The notes below the pieces were generated by a model. That model saw only the letters and a list, made by a program, of their open reading frames with translations. It ran no database searches and was not told where the DNA came from. A DNA stretch of 64,000 nt. Source: Macrobrachium rosenbergii. Its lineage: Eukaryota > Arthropoda > Malacostraca > Decapoda > Palaemonidae. Within the stretch, counting starts at the first letter, position 1. Each line of letters opens with the position of its first letter. Shown here one piece after another: positions 1-10,208 of this stretch. The DNA lies in contig NC_089756.1 of the NCBI RefSeq assembly GCF_040412425.1, positions 3,487,998 through 3,551,997 of the forward strand, in the 5' to 3' direction. The translations under genes were made by a program, and so were the position numbers.

Positions 1-956
1 GAAGAAAGCAGCAGCAGCATGTTTTGATAGAGCAGCGGGAAGTCACATGGTTTGGTAGCAGGGGTTATGGACCTGTTTACTTCGGTGGGAGGATGAGGTC
101 CTGTATGTGTGTAATTTGACTTCTGGAGTAGCAGCGAGAGGATATTGCGATGGTGAAAGACTGTCTCGATGAGTTGGCGAGTTCATCTCTGCTGAGGATG
201 CGTTCCTGTTTTGACAGCTAATTGCTGTGTTTGATGAATCCCCGATTACGTCTAATGTTTATCCTGGTTGGCGGTAAAGGACTGCCTCGACAATTCTCCG
301 GAATTTGTTTTTGTTTTGTGCTGCTTTGGTGATATGTCACCGTTGTTGTTTGCTGTCTATCTTTGAGTTTATTTCATTGAACATGTTATGATTGTATATT
401 TCATTATTATTTAATGTTGTAGAGCAAGTGTATGGCTCTGGAAATTTGCTGTTTGGCATTTATATATTGACTTTGTGTTCACTGATGTTTGATGACTGCT
501 GTTAAGCATTTATTTTCATTTATGTTATTTTTCTGCCTGACTACTGTAAATTATTTAATGATCGTTTGTTTGAGCTTTAATGTGGTGGCTATTTATGTTA
601 ATGATCATTTATTGTCTTTTTGCCACCTAAAACCTGAACTCAGTTGTAAATATGTAAATTTGTATGTAATAAATTAGACTTAAGGTATTTTTGGCATTTA
701 TTTTGCACCCTCCTCTGGCTTGTCCCCGTTCCCTCCAGCCATTCCATTCCCATATGAGTAATTTTGTGTAATGGGACCTGTAGAACCGAAAGTGGTTCAT
801 AACAATATATATATATACATATATTCAGAAAGCTACAAACGTCCTTTAATATCCAATTCGCTCTACCTCGGAAATAATATATTTTCATATGTGTTACCGA
901 AGGGGAATTTTTTAGTTGATAATAAGTCCACCGTCCCGTGGTGTGGGTCAACTGCT
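1..956. other. No gene recognised
   Basis: This is AT-rich sequence with no recognisable coding region, RNA or element. The only longer open frames are 60 to 115 codons, hydrophobic or overlapping on both strands, and show no family motif. A short AT microsatellite lies near 805-825. An intron or intergenic origin cannot be told apart from sequence alone. Confidence 0.5.
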
Positions 957-1168
957 GATGAGTCAGAAATTTATTTCTGTTCCACACGTGATTGTGTGTT
1001 GATGATTTCTATCTTATTCACTCAGAAGGGATAATTCGAATGAAATGTTGTCTATTGGGTCATTGCTGAGTCGGGAAGTTGGGGAAAACTCGCTGGTATG
1101 CAAGCAGTTAGCTTGCCCAGGTAATTCCTTGGGTGCAGTTGCTCTCAGGTTCCAACTTCTTTTAGACT

Positions 1169-1290
1169 TGTGTGGCCCAGTGGATAACGCCCTTGCTTTC
1201 CACCTGAGAGACCTGGGTTCGATCCCGACGTGAGTCAGAAATTTATTTCTGTTCCACACGTGATTGTGTGTTGATGATTTCTATCTTATT
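1169..1290 (+). mobile_element. tRNA-derived SINE, copy 1
   Basis: The head has an RNA polymerase III A-box-like stretch (GTGGCCCAGTGG, about 1172-1183) and a good B-box (GGTTCGATCCC, about 1216-1226), spaced as in a tRNA. The tail after the tRNA-like part (from about 1231) contains the CAGAAATTTATTTCTG hairpin. The rest does not fold as a full tRNA, so this is a SINE head and not a functional tRNA gene. The exact 3' end is unclear because the unit is tandemly duplicated. Confidence 0.65.
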
Positions 1291-1440
1291 CACTCAGAAG
1301 GGATAATTCGAGTGAAATGTTGTCTATTGGGTCATTGCTGAGTCGGGAAGTTGGGGAAAACTCGCTGGTATGCAAGCAGTTAGCTTGCCCAGGTAATTCC
1401 TTGGGTGCAGTTGCTCTCAGGTTCCAACTTCTTTTAGACT

Positions 1441-1548
1441 TGTGTGGCCCAGTGGATAACGCCCTTGCTTTCCACCTGAGAGACCTGGGTTCGATCCCGA
1501 CGTGAGTCAGAAATTTATTTCTGTTCCACACGTGATTGTGTGTTGATG

Positions 1549-1555
<7 letters not shown>
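1441..1555 (+). mobile_element. tRNA-derived SINE, copy 2
   Basis: This is the second copy of the same SINE, 272 bp downstream of the first, with identical A-box-like and B-box sequences (B-box about 1488-1498). Its tail ends directly in the (AT)n array, as is common for SINEs whose 3' end is a simple repeat. Confidence 0.65.
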
Positions 1556-1630
<75 letters not shown>

Positions 1631-1655
1631 GTACAGTATATATATACACATATTA
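1554..1655. repeat. (AT)n microsatellite
   Basis: Nearly pure AT dinucleotides run to about 1630, then become an ATAC/TACAGTATA-type degenerate run. It starts at the 3' end of a SINE copy. Array length in any assembly is unreliable for such sequence. Confidence 0.95.
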
Positions 1656-1689
1656 TTATACATGTAAAATCTACTGGTCACTTTTTACC

Positions 1690-1890
1690 AGATACATATG
1701 TAATTGTAATAGCCGCAATGCCCTCTTAACTTTCTCGATTTTTCCGCGCTTTTTCGGATACGCTTGCCACTACAAAGCCTTATGGTCCAAGTGCAAGAAA
1801 TATGAGGAAATTCTGATATGCGGTAGAGGGAAACTTACCCAGGTCTGCTAATCTGAACAAGGTACCGTTGTCGACCTGACCACGAGAAGG
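1690..1890 (-). mobile_element. tRNA-derived SINE, second family, minus copy
   Basis: The reverse complement closely matches 2110-2285 on the plus strand. On the minus strand the start resembles a tRNA 5' half (TCGTGGTCAGGTCGAC, about 1868-1886) followed by a damaged B-box region (CAGACCTGGGTAAG), then a unique body that ends near 1690 in a short AT run. The body includes the shared stretch GAAATATGAGGAAATTCTG. Identity to its partner is high but with many single changes, so the two are separate old insertions or an old inverted duplication. Confidence 0.6.
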
Positions 1891-1932
1891 ATAAAAGTCT
1901 ATTGCGTCACATACATACATATACCTGTTATT

Positions 1933-1935
<3 letters not shown>

Positions 1936-2022
<87 letters not shown>
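1936..2022. repeat. (AT)n microsatellite
   Basis: Uninterrupted AT dinucleotides lie between the two oppositely oriented SINE copies. Confidence 0.97.
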
Positions 2023-2025
<3 letters not shown>

Positions 2026-2109
2026 CTGGAATAGACCCATCCTCACCATCGTAGCCAAGGGGACGATAAATATTTATTGCTTTTTTATGGTGAAATATAT
2101 ATGTAGAAT

Positions 2110-2280
2110 CTACAATGGTACCTCGTTCTGATTAGCGGACCCGGGTTCGTTTTCCGCTGCTGTACATCAGAATTTCTTCATATTTCTTGTACTTGGATCT
2201 TAAGGCTTTGTAGTGACAAGCTTATCCAAAAAGCGCAAAGAATTCGAGAAAGTTAAGAGGGCACTGTGGCTATTACAATT

Positions 2281-2285
<5 letters not shown>
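2110..2285 (+). mobile_element. tRNA-derived SINE, second family, plus copy
   Basis: This plus-strand partner of 1690-1890 has a B-box-like GGGTTCGTTTTCC near 2143-2155. The body shares the long common segment that includes GGCTTTGTAGTGACAAGC. The 3' end runs into AT-rich simple sequence. The pair forms an inverted repeat of about 175 bp per arm around an AT microsatellite. Confidence 0.6.
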
Positions 2286-2850
<565 letters not shown>

Positions 2851-2936
2851 ACTGTGAAATATTTTCTGTTAAAACAAATTCCATCAAATATAACGGCGCC
2901 CATAAAAACACCAAAATGTGGAAAATAAAGGCTATA

Positions 2937-2966
2937 TTTCAGAGACCGAACTGTCTCTCTCCTCAG
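2937..2966 (-). ncRNA. Hammerhead-ribozyme-like core at PLE 3' end, minus copy
   Basis: On the minus strand the sequence reads CTGAGGA (2966-2960), then a helix-II hairpin with a perfect 6-bp stem AGAGAC/GTCTCT and loop AGTTCG, then GAAA (2940-2937). CUGANGA and GAAA flanking a hairpin form the conserved hammerhead core, and PLEs are known to carry hammerhead motifs in their terminal repeats. Helices I and III are not obvious by eye, so activity is uncertain. Confidence 0.6.
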
Positions 2967-3033
2967 GCAAATAGTGAATGAGAAAAAGTTACAGAAAAGC
3001 GGTATTTATACCAGAAGATCCATAGGTGTGCCG

Positions 3034-3420
3034 TTAAGTCACTCCAGTTGACAACTTCTCTTTAATATTCTTGATCGCTGGTTGGAAGAAGATTTGATCT
3101 ATAATATCTGAATCCCAGGTGCCTCTTGAGAGATTCACAACATTTCTTTGTATAATCAAGGCTGATTCCACCATCTGGCTTTTGAACCGACAATTGCTGC
3201 TATAAATTATACGAGACATATTCCAGTTTATTCTGTGGTTATGGTTATTTATGTGGTTAAAAATAGCTGAGCTCTGTTGTCCGTACCTTACTGAACGTTT
3301 ATGCTGTATTAATCTTTGGGGGAGTGATTTGCCTGTGAAACCGATTTAAGATTGGTCACAGTCGAGGCAAGGGATTTCGTAAACTCCTGTGTCTTTAGGG
3401 ACTGGTTTTTGTTGGAAGTT
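3034..3420 (-). pseudogene. PLE GIY-YIG endonuclease, broken
   Basis: The GIY half of the motif is seen as GVYEIPCLDCDQS near 3355-3395. The next codon, which should encode the Tyr of YIG, is TAA (stop), followed by IGFTGKSLPQRL and then HKRSVRYGQQSSAIFNHIN. The C-terminal frame of 61 codons (3034-3219) is open. The domain nicks target DNA in PLE retrotransposition. Loss of the YIG Tyr to a stop should inactivate it. The same stop is present in the plus-strand copy. Confidence 0.8.
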
Positions 3421-3703
3421 AATCAGGGATTTGGTTAAGGTATTTGGGTAGCTAAAAGCAAAAGGGTTAGAGTTTCCAAGTTTCTGTGTCAACGTTTTAA
3501 TCCTTCTCAGGTGTGGGATTTTTATTTTATTGTTGTGGGTCTCTCTGGTCTTGTTATGGGGGGCGGGGGACGGTAGAAAATAGCGTTTGCTTTGTGGATC
3601 GATTTCTCAATTAAATGGTCAGAGTACTTTAAAGATGACAGCTGCTTACGGATTAGTTCAGTTTCCTCTTCCATCAGTTCCGGGGAACAAATCCATAAGG
3701 CTC

Positions 3704-4861
3704 TTAAGAATAATTGCTGGCTACGCCAATTTTGATGGAGATGTCACGATAGCTATAAAAACGGATGTATGACAGAGAAAAAGTTGGTTTTCTCTTTATG
3801 GTAAATTTGTATCCTGTCGTGTCTCTAATTATTAAAATATTAAGAAAAGTAATTTTGTTGTCTGTTTCCCATTCAACTTTAAATTTGATGCTATGCACCA
3901 ATGCATTTAATTTTGAAAGGAATTCATTGAAATTGCCCCACTTATTATTCTAAAATGTTAAGATATCGTCTACATATCTCATCAACAGCAAGTCTTTAGG
4001 TTTTATTGCGTTTATTATTACAATTTCAAAATATTCCATGTATAGATTGGCTAAAACAGGATTTAAAGGGTTGCCCATGCTGCACCCGAATTTTTGTTTA
4101 TAGAATGACTCCCCCAATGAAAAGATGCTGTTTGATACACATAATTCAACTGCCTTTATTATTCTATCTAGGGCTAGTGGGAAATGGTCTGAATAGGGAG
4201 CCAATTTTTCCGTAAAAAATTGTAGAACGTTCTGTACTGGTACTTTTGTGAATAAGGAATCTACATCTAAACTTAGAAGTTTTATGTTGTGAATTGTTAT
4301 ATGTGCTTCTTTGAATTTGTGACAGAAATCTCCAGAATGTTTAATGTGACTGGGAGAAAATGTGCCTAAGAAAGGGGAAAGGAGGCCGGTTAACCACTTA
4401 GAAATTTTATATTCAAAGCTCCGGCACATGATATGATAAGTCTGAATGGAAGATTATCTTTATAAGTTTTGAGAAGGCCATAAAAGTAAGGTAGTTTTGG
4501 GTTAATGACTTTAAATTTCTTCATTGTTCCAATGCTCTTTTCGTCTTTGCCAATTAATCTGTGGGGACGTTTCGGAGGCGATTTTTTGTTAACTTGTCAT
4601 AAGTGTTAGTGTGACTAAGGAGTTGGTTGATTTTGTCGAGGTCTTTGTCCATAATCACGATTTTGCCGTCTTTGTAGGATCTACTTATTACAACATCTAA
4701 TTTTTGTAACGAGCGGATGGCTTTCATAAATCTAGGGGGGACAGGGTATTTCTTACTAAGTTCAGCTACTGCATTTAGTAAGATACCTTTTAAACATATC
4801 TCTTCTCAGCTGTAATTTTTATCAGCTATGAATCTGTCAAAAGCAACAATAAAATCTAGGT
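3704..4861 (-). pseudogene. PLE reverse transcriptase, broken
   Basis: The reverse transcriptase copies element RNA into DNA at the target. Motif A appears as SLDVDSLFTKVPV, motif B as GCSMGNPLNPVLANLYMEYF, and motif C as the catalytic MRYVDDILTF, all within 3950-4429. Upstream, a separate frame carries PRFMKAIRSLQKLD (about 4690-4745) and a PYFYGLLKTYK-like segment, typical PLE N-terminal sequence. A frameshift near 4437 and another near 3901-3950 separate the parts. Downstream (3704-3901) the frame continues with FTIKRKPTFSLSYIRFYSY, the RT thumb region. The three catalytic Asp positions visible in motifs A and C are intact. Confidence 0.85.
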
Positions 4862-5239
4862 TATTTTTCCGGTCTGGCATACATCCAGTTTTATAGCTAT
4901 CATGTCATCTCTATCAAAATTGGCATAGCCAGCAATTTATTCTTAGGAGCCTTATGGATTTGATCCCCGGATCTCCTGGAAAAAGAAATTGAACTAATCC
5001 GTAAGCAGCTGTCATCTTTAAAGTACCCTAACTATTTAACTGAGAAATCGATCCACAAAGCAAACGCTATTTTCTACCGTCCCCCCCATAACAAGACCAG
5101 AGAGACCCACAACCAATAAAATAAAAATCTCCCACCTGGACAGGATTAAGACGTTAACACAGACACTTGGAAACTCTAACCCTTTTGCTTTTAGCTACCC
5201 AAATACCTTAACCAAATCCCTGATTAACGTCCAACAAAA

Positions 5240-5575
5240 ACCAGTCCCTAAAGACACAGGAGTTTACGAAATCCCTTGCCTCGACTGTGACCAATCTTAA
5301 ATCAGCATAAACGTTCAGTAAGGTACGGACAACAGAGCTCAACTATTTTTAACCACATAAATAACCATAACCACAGAATAAACTGGAATATGTCTCGTAT
5401 AATTTATAGCAGCAATTGTTGGTTCAAAAGCCAGATGGTGGAATCAGCCTTGATTATACAAAGAAATGTTGTGAATCTCTCAAGAGGCACCTGGGATTCA
5501 GATATTATAGATCAAATCTTCTTCCAACCAGTGGTCAAGAAGATTAAAGAGAAGTTGTCAACTGGAGTGACTTAA
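5240..5575 (+). pseudogene. PLE GIY-YIG endonuclease, broken, plus copy
   Basis: The same domain as in the minus copy is present: GVYEIPCLDCDQS, then the same in-frame TAA at the expected YIG Tyr (about 5297-5299). A deletion then removes the GFTGKSLPQ region. The 61-codon C-terminal frame (5390-5575) differs from the minus copy at only four residues. The conserved stop in both arms points to a shared defective source. Confidence 0.78.
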
Positions 5576-5642
5576 CGGCAGACCTATGGATCTTCTGGTA
5601 TAAATACCGCTTTTCTGTAACTTTTTCTCATCCACTATTTGC

Positions 5643-5672
5643 CTGAGGAGAGAGACAGTTCGGTCTCTGAAA
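5643..5672 (+). ncRNA. Hammerhead-ribozyme-like core at PLE 3' end, plus copy
   Basis: CTGAGGA (5643-5649), a 6-bp helix II AGAGAC (5651-5656) pairing with GTCTCT (5663-5668) around loop AGTTCG, then GAAA (5669-5672). It is identical in core and stem to the minus copy. The core fits the hammerhead consensus CUGANGA...GAAA. Helices I and III need folding software to judge. Confidence 0.6.
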
Positions 5673-5723
5673 TGTAGCCTTTATTTTCCACATTTTGGCG
5701 TTTTTATGGGCTGCCTTATATTT

Positions 5724-5727
<4 letters not shown>

Positions 5728-5821
<94 letters not shown>

Positions 5822-5937
5822 TACACAAATATACATATATATATATATACATACACATATACATGTACATACAAATATACATACATATACACATATATAC
5901 TGTATAGTATATATATACACACATACATACATACCTA

Positions 5938-6020
<83 letters not shown>

Positions 6021-6024
6021 ATGT
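5728..6024. repeat. (AC)n-(AT)n compound microsatellite
   Basis: AC dinucleotides (5728-5758) pass into AT (5759-5816), a cryptic ATAC section, then AT again (5948-6010). It separates the PLE pair from the SINE array. Confidence 0.95.
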
Positions 6025-6026
6025 AT

Positions 6027-8401
6027 TTTTATCACACTGTGATTTATATACAATCATGAAGCTAGAAATGTCGCTTAATATCAAATTCACGCTACCTCAG
6101 GAATATCTCCAATGGAGAATTATCACCGAAGGGGAATTTATAAGTAATAAATGGATTGGTACTGTCGGGTCGCAAACCCACGACACAGCACAGACCCAGC
6201 AACTCCAGTTGACGTTACCACTAAGCTATCAAGAGAGGTATAAGTTAATCCCGAGTTTTCTACACTTATTTTTCCCGTCACGAGCGGGGAAATTGTACTT
6301 AGCCTCGGAATGAACCCACCTCCGCCATGGTAGTTAATTGGTACGTTTGGAACACGCAGCTCTTATAATGAATTTTTTATCACACCGTGATTTATATACA
6401 ATCACGAAGCTACAAATGTAGATTAATATCAAATTCACGCTACCTCAGGAATATCTCCGATGGAGAATTATCACCAAAGGGGAATTTATAAGTGATAAAT
6501 GGATTGGTACTGTCGGGTCGCGAACCCACAACACAGCACAGACCCAGCAACTCCAGTTGACGTTACCACTAAGCTATCAGGAGAAGTATAAGTTAATCCC
6601 GAGTTTTCTGTACTTATTTTTCCCGTCGGGAGCGGGGAAATTGTACTTAGCCTCGGAATTAACCCACCTCCGCCATGGTAGTTCATTGATACGTTTGAAA
6701 CACGCAGCTCTTATTATGAATTCTTTATCACACCGTGATTTATATACGATCATGAAGCTACAAATGTCGCTTAATATCAAATTCACGCTACCTCAGGAAT
6801 ATCACCGTTGGAGAATTATCACCGAAGGGGAATTAATAAGTGATAAATGGATTGGCACTGTCGGGTCTCGAACCCACGACACAGCACAGACCCAGCCACT
6901 CCAGTTGACGTTGCCACTAAGCTATCAAGAGAGGTAGGCCCTATAAGTTAAGCCCGAGTTTTCTGTACTTATTTTTCCCGTCATGAGCGGGGAAATTGTA
7001 CTTAGCCTCGGAATTAACCCACCTCCGCCATGGTGGTTCATTGGTACGTTTGGAACACGCAGCTCTTGTTATGAATTTTTTATCACACCGTGATTTATAT
7101 ACAATCATGAAGCTATAAATGTCTCTTAATATCAAATTCACGCTACCTCAGGAATATCTCTGATGGAGAATTATCACCGAGAGGAATTTATAAGTGATAA
7201 ATGGATTGGTACTGTTGGGTCGCGAACCCACGACACAGCACACTCAGCCACTCCAGTTGACGATACCACTAAGCTATCAAGAGAGGTATAAGTTAAGCCC
7301 GAGTTTTCTGTAATTATTTTTCCCGTTGCGAGCTGGGAAATTGTACTTAGCCTCGGAATTAACCCACCTCCGCCATGGTAGTTCATTCGTACGTTTGGAA
7401 CACGCACCTCTTATTATGAATTCTTTATCACACCGTGATTTATATACAATCATGAAGCTACAAATGTCGCTTAGTATTAAATTCACGCTACCTCGGGAAT
7501 ATTCCGATGGAGAATTATCACTGAAGGGGAATTTATAAGTGATATATGGATTGGTACTGTCGGGTTGCGAACCCATGAAACAGCACAGACTCAGCCACTC
7601 CAGTTGACGTTACCACTAAGCTATCAAGAGAGGTATAAGTTAATCCCGAGTTTTCTGTACTTATTTTTCCCGTCGTGAGCGAGGAAATTGTACTTTCATT
7701 CAGAATTAACCCACCTCCGCCATGGTAGTTCATTCGTACGTTTGGAACACGCACCTCTTATTATGAATTTTTTATCACACTGTGATTTATATACAATCAT
7801 GAAGCTACAAATGGCGCTTAATATTAAATTAACGCTACCTCAGGAATATCTCCAATGGAGAATTATCACCGAAGGGGAATTTATAAGTGGTAAATGGATT
7901 GGTACTGTTGGGTCGCGAACCCATGACACAGCACAGACCCAGCCACTCCAGGTGACGTTACCACTAAGCTATCAAGAGAGGTATAGGTTAATCCCGAGTT
8001 TTCTGTACTTATTTTTCCCGTCGGGAGTGGGGAAATTGTACTTAGCCTAGGAATTAACCCACCTCCGCCATGGTAGTTCATTCGTACGTTTGGAACACGC
8101 AGTTCTTATTAGGAATTTTTTATCACACCGTGATTTATATACAATTATGAAGCTACAAATGTCGCTTAATATCAAATTCACGCTACCTCAGGAATATCTC
8201 CGTTGGAGAATTATCACCAAAGGGGAATTTATAAGCGGTAAATGGATTGGTACTGTCGGATCGCGAACCCACGACACAGCACAGACCCAGCCACTCCAGT
8301 TGACGTTACCACTAAGCTATCAAGAGAGGTATAAGTTAATCCCGAGTTTTCTGTACTTATTTTTCCCGTCGCGAGTGGGGAAATTGAACTTAGCCTAGGA
8401 A
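6027..8401 (-). repeat. Tandem array of a tRNA-derived SINE unit, about 348 bp, seven copies
   Basis: Units start at about 6031, 6379, 6727, 7082, 7427, 7774 and 8122 (spacings 345 to 355 bp), each beginning ATCACACNGTGATTTATA. On the minus strand each unit contains a near-perfect pol III A-box TAGCTTAGTGGTAACG and a B-box-like GGGTTCGCGACCC, then a body ending AGCTTCATGATTGTATATA. About 148 bp of non-tRNA sequence separates the heads. The period and orientation stay constant, so the SINE now behaves as a satellite. Heads differ by scattered changes only. They are not tRNA genes because the anticodon arm does not fold properly. Confidence 0.85.
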
Positions 8402-8557
8402 TGGAGTGACTGGGTCTTTGCTGTGTCGTGGGTTCGCGACCCGATAGTACCAATCCATTTATCACTTATAAATTCCCCTTCGGTGATAATTCTCCATCGG
8501 AGATATTCCCGAGGTAGCGTGAATTTGATATTAAGTGACATTTGTAGCTTCATGATT
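8402..8557 (+). mobile_element. Inverted partial copy of the same SINE
   Basis: The seventh tandem unit breaks at 8401 and is followed by the B-box-to-tail part of the same SINE in the opposite (plus) orientation: GGGTTCGCGACCCGA near 8430, ending GTAGCTTCATGATTATA. It then merges into an AT-rich array. The head-side junction is abrupt, suggesting an inversion or a separate insertion. Confidence 0.8.
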
Positions 8558-8559
8558 AT

Positions 8560-8865
8560 ATGTATATGTATATACATGTATATATATACTATATATATTA
8601 CATATATATGTATATATGCATATATATATGTATCTATATACATATAAATATATGTATATATGTACATATACGAGTACATACATATATATACATATATATA
8701 TACATGTACAAATATATATGTATATATGTATGGATGTATGTATGTATATACACGTATATATGTTTACATGTGTATGTGTATATATATTTGTATATGTATA
8801 TGTATGTATGTACAGATGTATATGTGTATGTATGTATGTATATACACACATATATACATACGTTA

Positions 8866-8922
<57 letters not shown>

Positions 8923-8925
8923 TTT
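8560..8925. repeat. AT/ATGT cryptic simple sequence
   Basis: TATATG/TACATA variants with a pure AT stretch at about 8866-8920. It follows the tail of the inverted SINE copy. A T-run (8926-8936) comes next. Confidence 0.93.
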
Positions 8926-8935
8926 TTTTTTTCAC

Positions 8936-9602
8936 GAACTCAGTTACCACTAAACTTACAACAAAAATTCCCAGTTTATAATTTACCAGATCTTAAAGTT
9001 GAAATGTTAAGCACCAGTGCCACAATCAAAGGAGCCTTTTAAACACAAAACCCCCTTATAATTTAATAAGAACACTAATACTCAACACAAAACGTTATAC
9101 AATTAATTCCCCGCAAAACCAAAAGTATTCAATTTCTGCACAGTATCAAATTAAAGCAGGAAAAATGTCATAATACTTGCAACTTACGGATATTTAAAAA
9201 ACTCCATGTTCAAGATGTTACAAAGGCATGAACGAGACAACTTTTGGTGTTGTCAAGAGGCAGTTCAGCAAAATAACAACTAGAAATTTGAAGGAGAACC
9301 CCGAAGTAAACTCAGTTATGGAGAGGGGGTATGGTAGGAAGGATAGGGAGATACTGGTAATTCTCTTGAATAACAACCACTTAAATAACCAATGAATATT
9401 TTATCTGCCGGCTACTATTTAAAGTCAAAACTTGGTCAAGAAATCGGTGGGTGGTTTGCTGTCTTCTGCTGGTCAATAGTATAACAAAAAATAAATAAAT
9501 AACTAAACTCCTAGTTAACTTAACATATTCCCGAAATATGAATCGTTAAAAAATATTAGACATATACAGTATATACAGAGGAAGGTCGAGGGTCACGACA
9601 CC
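8936..9602 (-). mobile_element. Candidate 3' LTR of the GmR1-like element
   Basis: Directly after the RNase H remnant the minus strand reads CGGGAGG followed by TGTCGTGACCC at 9602. A purine run ending in GG then TG is the usual polypurine-tract/LTR junction. The remaining 660 bp is AT-rich with no coding. No matching 5' LTR was found in the window, so the LTR call and its far end are uncertain. The lower end at 8936 is set by a T-run that joins an AT array. Confidence 0.45.
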
Positions 9603-10208
9603 TCCCGGTTGAAGAGTGATGAACTAAGTCTAGACATTAGACGACGTAGGATCCTCTGGTTTATGAGCTCTGGAGGCGGCATCAGCGATTTGATTTTCAG
9701 AACCTCTGATATGCCGCATCTTAAGTTGGAGAGACCAGCGCAGAAGTCTCTGATTGGCCAGACGAGCCTTGTTGAGAAAAGTAAGAGGGTCATGGTCTGT
9801 ATAAAAAACCAGATGTTGATGGGTGTATACGTAGGCTACACCTCAAAATGTTTAAGGACCAAGATGAGAGCCAGAAGCTCTTTCTCGACAGTGGAGTATG
9901 ACCTCTGGTGTCGCTTTAGTTTGTAACTGTAGTAAGAGATTGGATGGAGAATTTTCGTCTTGGGATTCTCCTGTAAGAGAACAGCACCTGCAGTATGCCA
10001 TGGTCACATGCATCGGTCTGTAGGCAGAAGGATCAGGAAAAATTGGGAGCAGTAAGAATAAGACTAAAACACAACATATTCTTAATTTGTTGGAAAGAGT
10101 TTTCACAAGATTCATCTCTTTAAGTTCTTTCTTGTCGCTAGTTAAATTGGTAAGAGGATAGGCTACGCTACTGAAATTTTTACAGAATCTTCTGCAATAC
10201 GAAGTCAT
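9593..10208 (-). pseudogene. RNase H region of GmR1-like element, broken
   Basis: Segments in different frames match the Gypsy RNase H. YRRFCKNFSSVAYPLTNLTS leads in, a DACDHGILQVLFS-like strand carries the first catalytic Asp region, and a later LALILVLKHFEV segment lies near 9850-9890. A 66-codon frame (9593-9793) retains an altered version of the downstream region. Frameshifts occur near 10195 and between each block, so no active enzyme is expected. Confidence 0.65.

Larger units (their letters stand above)
957..1555 (+). repeat. 272-bp tandem duplication containing a tRNA-derived SINE
   Basis: Two nearly identical 272-bp units (from about 961 and 1233) are followed by a third partial copy (1505-1553) that runs straight into an AT microsatellite. 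The copies differ by only a few bases, for example one A/G change near 1040 versus 1312, so the duplication looks recent. Each unit ends in a tRNA-like head followed by a tail with the hairpin CAGAAATTTATTTCTG. Unequal crossing-over between SINE tails, or retroposition into a SINE tail, could produce this arrangement. Confidence 0.85.
2884..4861 (-). mobile_element. Penelope-like retroelement (PLE), 5'-truncated, minus copy
   Basis: On the minus strand this holds, in order, an N-terminal RT region, RT motifs A, B and C, a linker, a GIY-YIG endonuclease remnant and a 3' tail with a hammerhead-like core. RT followed by a C-terminal GIY-YIG domain is the defining architecture of endonuclease-positive Penelope-like elements. 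The reading frame is broken by several frameshifts and stops, so it is not autonomous. The 5' end stops near 4861, where a second copy begins in the opposite direction. Confidence 0.88.
4862..5733 (+). mobile_element. Penelope-like element, second copy, 5'-truncated, plus strand
   Basis: This is homologous to the reverse complement of 2884 to about 3790: RT C-terminus, linker, GIY-YIG remnant and 3' tail. It begins head to head with the minus copy at about 4861/4862. It lacks all RT catalytic motifs. A deletion of roughly 35 bp relative to the minus copy lies just after 5300. Its 3' end abuts an (AC)n then (AT)n microsatellite. Confidence 0.85.

Noticed and set aside
955..969. CTGATGA followed by GAAA as a hammerhead core
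   Set aside because: Only four bases separate the two boxes, too few for helix II, and the sequence is the SINE tail copy with a changed first base.
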